64,000 nucleotides of DNA from Thermoleophilia bacterium (lineage in GTDB: Bacteria; Actinomycetota; Thermoleophilia; Solirubrobacterales; 70-9), in assembly GCA_016650125.1 (NCBI GenBank), contig JAENWT010000002.1, positions 1-64,000 of the forward strand, written 5' to 3'. A program made the position numbers and the translations under genes. Positions within the stretch are counted from its first letter, which is position 1. The number at the start of each line of letters is the position of its first letter. Shown in pieces: positions 33,025-40,404 of this stretch. Below the pieces are notes generated by a model. The model saw only the letters and a list, made by a program, of their open reading frames with translations. It was not told the DNA's origin and did no database searches.

Positions 33025-34260
33025 TTAGCCCACCCGGTGGTTGGGCGTCAGGTACTCGGAGATGATCGTGAACAACTTCTGACTGTAGTTCGTGCCGGTG
33101 GCGGCAGCGCGCCTGCCGTTGGTCACGGTGAGTGCGAGCGAGATCCTCCTCGAGGGCAGATAGCCGGCGATCGCCGTGTAGCCGTTCAGCTCCGGGTTCT
33201 GGAACGCCCAGCCGTTCGATACGAGGATCCCGAGTCCGTAATAGAAATCCTCATTGAAGGGACCGAGGCCGGCGGTGATCGGCGCGAAGCGCTCGCGCGA
33301 GGCTTTCTTCGAGATCAGGGCCCCGGTACCGAAAGCCTTGGCGGCTTTGATCATGTCGCCAATGGTCGCGGTCATGATCGTGCTCTTGCCGATCGTCCAC
33401 GACGGGCTCCAGGAGGTCGAGTCTTCATAGGGGCCCCGATCGGAGCCGTAGGCGTGCAGCGTCGGGGCCGGGATCTCCGGGAACGCCGAGATCTTCGTCT
33501 GGCGCACCCCGAGAGGCCTCAGTACGCGCTTCCGCATGAGCCTGCCGACGGGTTGGCCGGTGACCTTGCCGATGACTCGCTCGATGATCACGAAGTTGGT
33601 GTGGGCGTAGGAGAAGCACTTCCCCGGAGCGCAGGCGTCCTCCCGGGCGAATGCGGCATCGACCAGCTCCTGCGTCTTCCATTGCCGGAACGGGTTGTCG
33701 AGGAATGCGTCAATGAAAACGGGATTGCCCTGGATCCAGTCGGGATAGCCGGAAGTGCTGCTCGCCAGCATCCTCAGAGTGACTTCATCGGCGTTGGGCA
33801 GATCGGGAAACCACTTCGAAACCCGGTCGTCAAGCGAGAGCCGGTCCCTGTCCTGGAGCTGAAGCAGCAAGTCGACCAGGTACGGGATCGCGATCGAGCC
33901 GATCCGGAAGTGCATCCGGTGGTTCGCCGCCTGCCCCGCCATTGAATTGCCGATTGCCGACTTGCCGACTGTGCGGCTTCCGATATCGACGCGCACGAGC
34001 GCCGCCCGCAGACCGTCCTCACGGGCGGCCTGCCTTACCAGTGTGTCGATTCTCCGGTCCACCACAGCTCGAGACGTGCAACCCAAAGCTGTCCGGATCT
34101 TCCCAGCCGTGCAGTTGCCCGGCGGTGCGGCCGAAGTCATGCCCGGCGTGGCGATAAGAAGACCGAGGGACACGGCCGCGAAGCCGAGGGCGCTCATCAG
34201 GGCTGGCTGCGCTAGACGACGTCGAACCGGGTCCGGCGCGGCAGTCGCTTCAATCTCCAT
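33025..34260 (-). CDS. Serine hydrolase of the beta-lactamase (class C/DD-peptidase) fold lacking the catalytic Lys
   Basis: 411 residues with an N-terminal anchor or signal (LMSALGFAAVSLGLLIATPG). The fold is recognised by HFRIGSIAIPYLVDLLLQLQ, LSLDDRVSKWFPDLPNADEV, TLRMLASSTSGYPDW, YAHTNFVIIERVIGKVTGQP and RVLRPLGVRQTKI. In active members the first motif is SxxK; here it is S122-I-A-I125. The Tyr motif reads YAH rather than YSN, and the late HTG/KTG position reads IAG. It is probably catalytically impaired and may bind rather than cut its ligand. Tail-to-tail and adjacent to the TAP hydrolase. Confidence 0.8.
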   Translation of the reverse strand: MEIEATAAPDPVRRRLAQPALMSALGFAAVSLGLLIATPGMTSAAPPGNCTAGKIRTALGCTSRAVVDRRIDTLVRQAAREDGLRAALVRVDIGSRTVGKSAIGNSMAGQAANHRMHFRIGSIAIPYLVDLLLQLQDRDRLSLDDRVSKWFPDLPNADEVTLRMLASSTSGYPDWIQGNPVFIDAFLDNPFRQWKTQELVDAAFAREDACAPGKCFSYAHTNFVIIERVIGKVTGQPVGRLMRKRVLRPLGVRQTKISAFPEIPAPTLHAYGSDRGPYEDSTSWSPSWTIGKSTIMTATIGDMIKAAKAFGTGALISKKASRERFAPITAGLGPFNEDFYYGLGILVSNGWAFQNPELNGYTAIAGYLPSRRISLALTVTNGRRAAATGTNYSQKLFTIISEYLTPNHRVG

Positions 34261-34418
34261 TGTGAGGCCTACGGGTGGCGATGAATCGGCGGGGCGAACG
34301 CAACGAGGGTGAGCCCGCGGTTTCGACCGAGCGGGCGCTGGAACTTCCGCGCCAACTGCTGCATGACTTCGAGTAACAAGACGTCGGCGCTCCTCGGTGG
34401 CTTGCCTGATGGGCCGAA

Positions 34419-34457
34419 CCTACCATGATGTCGCCGGTTCGATCCCGGCCCTCGCCA
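34419..34457 (+). repeat. 3' fragment of a second, different tRNA
   Basis: T-arm GCCGG-TTCGATC-CCGGC, acceptor strand CCTCGCC and discriminator A, preceded by CCTACCATGATGTC, which would be anticodon loop and variable region. A matching 5' strand (GGCGAGG) with a D-arm is not found upstream. The isotype is not clear. It lies about 180 bases before att G, suggesting that a second tRNA locus also contributed to the array. Confidence 0.5.
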
Positions 34458-34634
34458 TTTCGCCCGGCGAAACAAACCCTCGACTTATTTCGTGTGCACA
34501 GAGGACCTCGCCACCGCTTCCTCTTCCGCCCGGACGCCTTCCCGAAAAGCATCGCCGCTGAGATCGCGGTCTAGGAGCGCGCGATCTTCGTCGCGACCAC
34601 GTCGGGGCGTTCTACGTGAGACAGGTGCCCGGTA

Positions 34635-34676
34635 CCACGAAACCGAAGGTCACTGGTTCGAATCCAGTCGGGCGCA
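34635..34676 (+). repeat. tRNA-Arg(ACG) 3' fragment, putative att site G
   Basis: CCACGAAACCGAAGGTCACT to CGGGCGCA: one change (T to C) in the anticodon loop, otherwise identical to A-D. It is the rightmost clear copy. The extended repeat continues from here to 34765. Confidence 0.85.
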
Positions 34677-34765
34677 CTTTCGATCTGGCGTGAGCATTGC
34701 GAAAGCCCCGAGCGGCCTCTCGAAATCCTGTCGAAAGGGTGCAGTCATGCGGACAGGCAAGCACT
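34677..34765 (+). repeat. Extended att-associated repeat, copy G
   Basis: CTTTCGATCTGGCGTGAGCA, GCGAAAGCCCCGAGCGGCCT and GTGCAGTCATGCGGACAG, then GCAAGCAC. Collinear with copies A and B, including the paired TCA(A/T)GC elements. Confidence 0.6.
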
Positions 34766-34883
34766 TTCAACGCGACCCTGGAATTGTGAGACTGAACGCT
34801 GTACGCTAACGTCGTTGGTTCGAAAAGCGACAAAGGGGACCGCTGTGCTGGTGAGTCGGGGAATTGAACGGAGTGATCTGCGC

Positions 34884-37616
34884 ATGGCACAGATCGCCCG
34901 AATCACGGTTTTATTTCTGTTCGCGGCATTGGCCCTGCTGAGCCTCGTGCCGGAACAGTCCGAGGCGGGCAGGGACGTGAGGCTGCTGGCCAGGAACACG
35001 ACCCAATCTCCGTTCAAGGTCTTCGGCGAGACCAACAATTGTTGGCAGGATGGCGGCTTCCTGCCGAGCCGCGCGCCCGTGGTTCCCGCGAAGTACGGCG
35101 AGGAGACCCAGATCAACGGTGAGCTGACCGCGGGCGGGTCGTGCATCGACGATCCCAGCTGGACCACGATCGACCTCGCCTTCGACCTGCCCGGACTCGG
35201 ATACCAGCCTTCGGCCAGCCGGGCCCAGGCCTACCCGACCGCGGACTCCCCCGTCGGCTGGTCGATCTGGTTCGACGACCGTCTCAACATGCACTCCCAG
35301 CCGACCAAGTGGCTGCCCGTGAATCCCACCCAGGTCGGCAGCGCCGGTCCCGGCGGGCTCTACTGCATCTCCCAGTACGACGGCAACCGGGACACGATCA
35401 ACATGGAAGGCAAGCCGAAGCCCGACTGTTCGGCCGGGATCTCGCGCCACCCGGACGGGGTGCGCAAGGCCAAGGGTCTGCGACCCGCCAAGGCCGGGCC
35501 GGGCAAGCTCACCGACGGCCAGCAAGTCGTCTACGACGTCTTCACCATGGGACGCGCCGCCTGCGAGATGCTGAATCCGGGCCGTGCCTGGCGAGATGCC
35601 GGCTGCAACGAGATCGACCAGGCGCCCAAGTGGGACCTGGACAACCTCACCGCGGATGTCCGCGACACCAAGGCCGAAGGTGACGCCAAGGTGATCCGGA
35701 GCTACAAGAAGATCGTCGATCAGAACGAGCCCAACCCGACCGATGTCGCCGGTTCTCTCAACTACAACCTCTCGTACGCGAAGACGCGCACCACCTCGAA
35801 CTCGACCGGCTTCGGCTACAAGTTCGGCGAGAAGTTCTCGATCAAGTCAGGGCTGAAGATCCCGGTGATCTCCGGTGAGACCTCGGCCGAGTTCTCGTCC
35901 GAGCAGAACTGGAGCGATACCAAGACGACAACCGACACCCTCACCGAGACGATCTCGAACGGCGCCACCCAGCCGACCCAGCCCCACGGCCGCACCTACG
36001 TGCTCGCCTTCCAGGCCAAGGGTGATCTCAACTTCAACTTCAGTGCCGATTTGACCGCCGGCAAGAAGAACACCGCCGAGTCGATCAAGACCCCGATGGC
36101 CCGATCGCTCGGCATGACCGCGGCCCGGGTCAACCCATGCCTCGGCTACATGGTCGGCAGCCAGGACCCGAGCAGCCTGCAGGGCCTGGCCAGGCTCGCC
36201 GCCGCCCGTGGGCTCAGCCCCCAGACCGCCGGCCTGCCGGACAACCAGAAGGCCTACCTGCGGGCGATGCCCGGCTTCAGTGTCGCCGCGGACGATAATT
36301 GCCCCGGATTCCCCGACGGGTACCCGGGACAGTCTTCGTTCAAGGGCACCGGTTCGGCGACCGGCAGCTCGGCCGGCCCCATGGATGTGTCGTGGGATCC
36401 CGGACTCGGAGCGATCACGACCTGCGTCTACTTCGAGAAGGACAAGACCTCTGAGGCTCCGGCCGTTCAGGCACCCTTCGATCCCTGCGCAGCCGGTCCC
36501 CACCCGCCGGGCGCCGTCGTCAACGGCAACGATTCGGCGCCGGGAGCGACCCTGCGCGCCGGAGACGGTGGCACCCTGATTCTGGCCAACGATGAGCCCG
36601 CTTCCGGCAATCTCAAAGTTCCAGGTGGCGAGTCGGTCGGTGGTTCCGGTCACGATGTCCTCCAGGGCAGTGAGTACGGCGAGCGCCTGGACGGCGGTCC
36701 CGGTGACGACATCGTCATGGGCGAAGCCGGCTCCGACGAGCTCGATGGTGGCGCCGGAGACGACTCGCTCTCGGCCGGCCCCGGCGACGACCTGCTGAGC
36801 GATGCCGTCGGCGACAATGGACTGCTCGGCGAGGACGGAGACGACACACTCACCAGCTCGAAGAGTGCCGGTGGCGGCATGATGGGCGGCGTCGGAAACG
36901 ACACTCTGATCATGAACGGCAAGGGTCCGGTGACCCTGGTCGGCGGCGAGGGTAACGACCGCTTCCGTTTGAACGCCGGAGCCCGCCCGGGCAGCGTCGT
37001 CGAGCTGGACGATGAGGGCATCGACACGGTCGACACCGAGCGTTCGATCGACCTTCCGGTCAACGTCGAACGCGGCCGCGTCGTCAGCTCGAAGCCCGTG
37101 AACCTGAAAGCGGGCATTGGCAGCCAATCCCTGGCCGGCGGCTCCGGCGCCAATCTGCTGAACGCCGGCGCCGGCTCCGACCTCGTCGAAGGCAAGGCCG
37201 GAAACGACCGGCTGATCCTTGGCAACGGTGGGTTCGATCTCGCCCGCGGCGGCAAGGGCGCGGACCAGTTCGTGGTCCGGACCGCTCGCGCGCCCAAGCT
37301 GAGCACCCAGATCGGCCGCGACTTCCGCGGAGCGGCATCGGCCCACACCGTCGCCGACCTGAAACCCAGTCAGGGCGACCGCCTGGTGCTTTCGGTGAAG
37401 ACTTACGGCAAGGCGATCAAGAAGATGCGGCGTAACTTCAAGGTCACCTTCGGCAACCGCCCGAAGGGTGGGGGAGCCCAGTTCCTCTTCCTACCCGGCC
37501 GCAAGCTCCTCAGCTTCGATCCCGACGGACGGGGCGGAGCGGTGGCGAGTGTCGTGGCGATCCTGAAGGGTCACGACAGCGTTCCGCGGAAGGCGATCAG
37601 GATCGTCGGCAAGTAG
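34884..37616 (+). CDS. Secreted protein joining an aerolysin/MTX2-like region to RTX repeats
   Basis: 910 residues from ATG 34884 (GGAG ten bases upstream; the frame is open to 34815). Signal peptide ITVLFLFAALALLSLVPEQ, cleavage near SEAG. Residues 30-285 are a Trp/Cys-containing region of unknown fold. About 290-395 is a Ser/Thr-rich amphipathic beta region (SLNYNLSYAKTRTTSNSTGF, KFSIKSGLKIPVISGETSAE, TKTTTDTLTETISNG), the hallmark of the insertion loop of ETX/MTX2 and aerolysin-type beta-pore-forming toxins. From about 585 to 800 run RTX-like nonapeptides (GGPGDDIVMG, GGAGDDSLS, GGEGNDRFR), which bind calcium. I infer a secreted, calcium-folded beta-barrel protein, possibly membrane-damaging. 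It follows att G directly. Confidence 0.75.
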   Translation: MAQIARITVLFLFAALALLSLVPEQSEAGRDVRLLARNTTQSPFKVFGETNNCWQDGGFLPSRAPVVPAKYGEETQINGELTAGGSCIDDPSWTTIDLAFDLPGLGYQPSASRAQAYPTADSPVGWSIWFDDRLNMHSQPTKWLPVNPTQVGSAGPGGLYCISQYDGNRDTINMEGKPKPDCSAGISRHPDGVRKAKGLRPAKAGPGKLTDGQQVVYDVFTMGRAACEMLNPGRAWRDAGCNEIDQAPKWDLDNLTADVRDTKAEGDAKVIRSYKKIVDQNEPNPTDVAGSLNYNLSYAKTRTTSNSTGFGYKFGEKFSIKSGLKIPVISGETSAEFSSEQNWSDTKTTTDTLTETISNGATQPTQPHGRTYVLAFQAKGDLNFNFSADLTAGKKNTAESIKTPMARSLGMTAARVNPCLGYMVGSQDPSSLQGLARLAAARGLSPQTAGLPDNQKAYLRAMPGFSVAADDNCPGFPDGYPGQSSFKGTGSATGSSAGPMDVSWDPGLGAITTCVYFEKDKTSEAPAVQAPFDPCAAGPHPPGAVVNGNDSAPGATLRAGDGGTLILANDEPASGNLKVPGGESVGGSGHDVLQGSEYGERLDGGPGDDIVMGEAGSDELDGGAGDDSLSAGPGDDLLSDAVGDNGLLGEDGDDTLTSSKSAGGGMMGGVGNDTLIMNGKGPVTLVGGEGNDRFRLNAGARPGSVVELDDEGIDTVDTERSIDLPVNVERGRVVSSKPVNLKAGIGSQSLAGGSGANLLNAGAGSDLVEGKAGNDRLILGNGGFDLARGGKGADQFVVRTARAPKLSTQIGRDFRGAASAHTVADLKPSQGDRLVLSVKTYGKAIKKMRRNFKVTFGNRPKGGGAQFLFLPGRKLLSFDPDGRGGAVASVVAILKGHDSVPRKAIRIVGK

Positions 37617-37730
37617 CTCGAACCGAATCAGGCGGGACGGGGCCTCCGGCGAAGCTCCGAGCGGTTTCTTTGAGTCGTCAATCCGCTGGTACGCTGGGCA
37701 GATGCTCAGCACCAACGACGCGACGTCCTA

Positions 37731-38207
37731 GTGAAGGGATTGGCAGGCGTACTGCTGGTTGCAGGAGCGCTGGTTGGGACGGTCGCACCGGCTTCTGCCA
37801 CTGATCAACCCCCGGACCGTGGCCCAGCGAGCATGAGAGCTTCCAAACCGAAAGTCGTGTGTCTGAACTACACCTCTGGGAACTTTACCTACCGGAAGAG
37901 GCCCCACCGCTGCGACTACTATGACGCCCGCGCGCCAGGGTCGGAAATTGTCGGTTCAGCGGTCTTTCCGACCAAGAAGGTCAGGTGGCCGCATTGGGGT
38001 CACAAAACCGCTCTTGGCCGAGGGAAATATCACGAAGCAGGCGGATGGCTTCCGATGCGCGTGAAGCTGAGTCGGCCGAGGGTTGCCTGCGGTCAGCGAG
38101 TCTTTACAAGAATTCGGATCAACCTGAAGACTTGTAGAGGGGGGTGGAACGGATGGGTCAGCCGGACCACGATCGAGCGGTGCACCTGGAATGACTCTTT
38201 GCAATAG
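37731..38207 (+). CDS. Secreted Cys-containing protein of the W..WG family
   Basis: 158 residues from the GTG at 37731. Signal peptide GVLLVAGALVGTVAPASA. Signature: KPKVVCLNY, YRKRPHRCDYYDAR, W86-P-H-W89-G-H-K-T-A-L-G-R-G, KLSRPRVACGQRVFTRI, and a C-terminal W-N-G-W ... C. The nearest relative is the broken copy at 5593-5887, then 5911 and 9087, 28-32 kb to the left. It lies just beyond a 15-base remnant of the att-associated repeat (37651-37665), so it may have moved with the array. Confidence 0.75.
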   Translation: MKGLAGVLLVAGALVGTVAPASATDQPPDRGPASMRASKPKVVCLNYTSGNFTYRKRPHRCDYYDARAPGSEIVGSAVFPTKKVRWPHWGHKTALGRGKYHEAGGWLPMRVKLSRPRVACGQRVFTRIRINLKTCRGGWNGWVSRTTIERCTWNDSLQ

Positions 38208-38296
38208 TGCAGCACCCGTGTTAACGTGAATAGAGAGGTCGATATCGGCTTCGGTCATGGAGTGAAGCTGGCAACCGAAGGGGCGGAAGCGGTGGC

Positions 38297-39175
38297 ATGA
38301 GTGTTCTTGGCGTGAGGCGCATGACTCTTCAGGCATTCCTGGTTGGGGTGCTTCTGCTTCTGGGCACGGGATCCGCCGCATCCGCCGAATCTCCTGACCC
38401 CATGTCGGCTTCGTTGACGGCGGCGGTCGGTCCCTCCGGGTTCGGCGGCGACTGGGCGGCCACGCGGGACTGGGGGATCCCCCCATGCAGGTGCGAGGGC
38501 GTGCGCGGCCCGCGAGGCTGGTCGGGTCCCCGGGGTCCGAAGGGCAAGACTGGTGCTCGGGGCCCCAAGGGCAAGGCCGGGGCTCGGGGTGCGACGGGAG
38601 CAGCCGGTACCGCCGGAGCAACTGGTCCGAGCGGTCCGGCGGGTATCGTCGGCGCAACCGGTCCAATCGGACCAATCGGTCCGACAGGTATCGCCGGCGC
38701 AACCGGTCCGACCGGGCAGGTTGGAGTAACGGGAGAAACAGGAGCGACCGGCGCATCCGCCCAGTCCGAATACGCCTACATCTACAACCTCGATCCCGAG
38801 GTGGTGCCAATCGCCGCGGACGTCACCTTCTCGACCAACGGACCGATCGGATCCACTTTGGTATCCCATACACCCGGTACCGCCACGATCACGGTGAATA
38901 CGTCGGGAGTGTACGAGATCGGTTTCAGCGTGTCCGGAGTCGAGCCCAACCAGTTCACCATCTTCGTAAACGGGATCGCCGTGCCGGGGAGCACATATGG
39001 ATCCGGCGCCGGCACACAGCAGAACACGGGAGTGACGATGGTCGCACTGCTTGCCGGTGATGCAGTCACCCTCCGCAACTTCAGCTCTGCCGCGGCGGTG
39101 ACACTGCAGACTCTCGCCGGGGGTACCGAGACGAATGTCAACGCTTCCATGACTTTCCTGCGACTTTCGAACTAG
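38297..39175 (+). CDS. Secreted collagen-like protein with BclA-type C-terminal domain
   Basis: 292 residues. Signal peptide (TLQAFLVGVLLLLGTGSAAS). Residues 68-155 are about 28 Gly-X-Y triplets (GPRGPKGKTGARGPKGKAGA, then GATGPIGPIGPTGIAGATGP) with Lys-Gly-rich first and Thr/Pro-rich second halves. The C-terminal 135 residues (AYIYNLDPEVVPIAADVTFS, SGVYEIGFSVSGVEPNQFTI, FVNGIAVPGSTYGSGAGTQQ) are a jelly-roll trimer domain of the Bacillus BclA exosporium type, which resembles C1q/TNF. It would form a trimeric stalk on the surface. Such a close BclA-type head is unusual in an actinobacterium and points to transfer from Firmicutes. Confidence 0.85.
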   Translation: MSVLGVRRMTLQAFLVGVLLLLGTGSAASAESPDPMSASLTAAVGPSGFGGDWAATRDWGIPPCRCEGVRGPRGWSGPRGPKGKTGARGPKGKAGARGATGAAGTAGATGPSGPAGIVGATGPIGPIGPTGIAGATGPTGQVGVTGETGATGASAQSEYAYIYNLDPEVVPIAADVTFSTNGPIGSTLVSHTPGTATITVNTSGVYEIGFSVSGVEPNQFTIFVNGIAVPGSTYGSGAGTQQNTGVTMVALLAGDAVTLRNFSSAAAVTLQTLAGGTETNVNASMTFLRLSN

Positions 39176-39234
39176 CTGGCAATTGGTCAGATGACCTGAC
39201 CGAAATGGGCCGCGGTATCGGCTAGATTCTGGTG

Positions 39235-40404
39235 ATGAGATCCGCCGCCGATCGCCCACTCGGTCTCGCCCCGGCTTCCGTACTGGACTACCGCGAGCTT
39301 GCGAGACGACGGATGCCGCGCCAGTTGTTCGACTACCTCGATGGCGGTGCGTACGAAGAAGCCACCATGCGGGCCAACGTCTCCGACCTCGAGAAGATCC
39401 TGCTGCGGCAGGTCGTGATGCACGATGTGACAGTGCGCGATCAGGCCTGTGAGGTGCTGGGCGAAAAGCTTTCGACACCGGTGATCCTCGCGCCGGTCGG
39501 ACTGGCCGGGATGTTCGCTCGCCGGGCGGAGGTCCAGGCGGCAAAGGCGGCAGAAGCCGCTGGCATTCCGTTTGTCGAATCGACGGTCTCGATCTGCGGC
39601 ATCGAAGAGGTGGCGGAAGCGACCACCGTGCCGCCCTGGTTCCAGCTCTACGTGATGCGGGATCGCAGCTACGCCGAGGACCTGATGTCAAGGGCCCAGG
39701 CGGTCGGCTCGCCGATCCTGATGCTCACGGTCGACCTCCCGGTTCTCGGCGCCCGGCATCGCGACACGAGGAACGCCATGGTCGGCGAGGCGTCGGCCTG
39801 GGCCAAGGTCCGGCGCGGGATCGACCTGGTCTCGCACACCCGCTGGCTCATAGACGTAGCGATCAAGGGCAAGCCGCTGATCTTCGGCAATCTCGCCAAG
39901 GCCGTTCCCGGCGGGCGCAGTCCCGAGGATTTCAAGGCCTGGGTCGATTCCCAGTTCGATCCGAGCGTCACTTGGGAAGACATCGCCTGGGTGCGGGAGC
40001 ACTGGAAGGGCAAGGTCGTGGTCAAGGGCGTGCTCGATCCTGAAGACGCCAGGCGGGCGGCGGCCGCCGGCGTGGACGGCCTGGTCGTCTCCAATCACGG
40101 TGGGCGCCAGCTCGACTCGGTGCCGTCCTCGGCGATGGCGCTGCCCGGCGTGGTCGAGGCGGTCGGGGATCAGGTCGAAGTGCTCGCCGACGGCGGCGTG
40201 CGCACCGGCCTCGACGTGGTCAAGCTGGTTTCACTCGGAGCCAAAGCCGTGATGGTGGGCCGTGCCTGGGCCTGGGCGGTGGCTGCCGGGGGCGAAGACG
40301 GCGTGAGCCAGATGCTCGGTTTCCTCAAGGCGGACATCGATACGGCCCTGGGACTCACCGGCCAGACCTCGGTCACCGATCTGGATCAAACGGCGCTGTA
40401 TTGA
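39235..40404 (+). CDS. FMN-dependent alpha-hydroxyacid dehydrogenase/oxidase (LldD-like)
   Basis: 389 residues (ATG 39235; GTG 39232 is equally possible). TIM-barrel flavoenzyme with family blocks: MPRQLFDYLDGGAYEEATMR, PVILAPVGLAGMF, WFQLYVMRDRSYAEDL, VVVKGVLDPEDARRA, and the active-site motif VSNHGGRQLDSVPS with catalytic His and substrate-binding Arg. The phosphate site DGGVRTGLDVVKLVSLGAKA follows. It oxidises lactate or a related 2-hydroxyacid. The last residues overlap the 3' end of the opposite gene by 32 bases. Confidence 0.9.
   Translation: MRSAADRPLGLAPASVLDYRELARRRMPRQLFDYLDGGAYEEATMRANVSDLEKILLRQVVMHDVTVRDQACEVLGEKLSTPVILAPVGLAGMFARRAEVQAAKAAEAAGIPFVESTVSICGIEEVAEATTVPPWFQLYVMRDRSYAEDLMSRAQAVGSPILMLTVDLPVLGARHRDTRNAMVGEASAWAKVRRGIDLVSHTRWLIDVAIKGKPLIFGNLAKAVPGGRSPEDFKAWVDSQFDPSVTWEDIAWVREHWKGKVVVKGVLDPEDARRAAAAGVDGLVVSNHGGRQLDSVPSSAMALPGVVEAVGDQVEVLADGGVRTGLDVVKLVSLGAKAVMVGRAWAWAVAAGGEDGVSQMLGFLKADIDTALGLTGQTSVTDLDQTALY

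Noticed and set aside
34250..34552. Minus-strand frame containing GEGRDRTGDIMVGSA
   Set aside because: It is the antisense reading of the second tRNA fragment (34419-34457), not a gene.
213..34765. CRISPR array
   Set aside because: The repeats are 40-130 bases with kilobase spacing and encode tRNA halves; no short regular repeats or cas genes are seen.
35847..37346. 499-residue minus-strand frame
   Set aside because: Mirror frame of the toxin-like/RTX gene in GC-rich DNA; its repetitive Val/Gly/Asp wording reflects the RTX codons on the other strand.
38255..39691. 478-residue minus-strand frame with many Arg, Ser and Gly
   Set aside because: Mirror of the collagen-like gene and the start of the oxidase gene; low-complexity artefact of Gly-X-Y codons.
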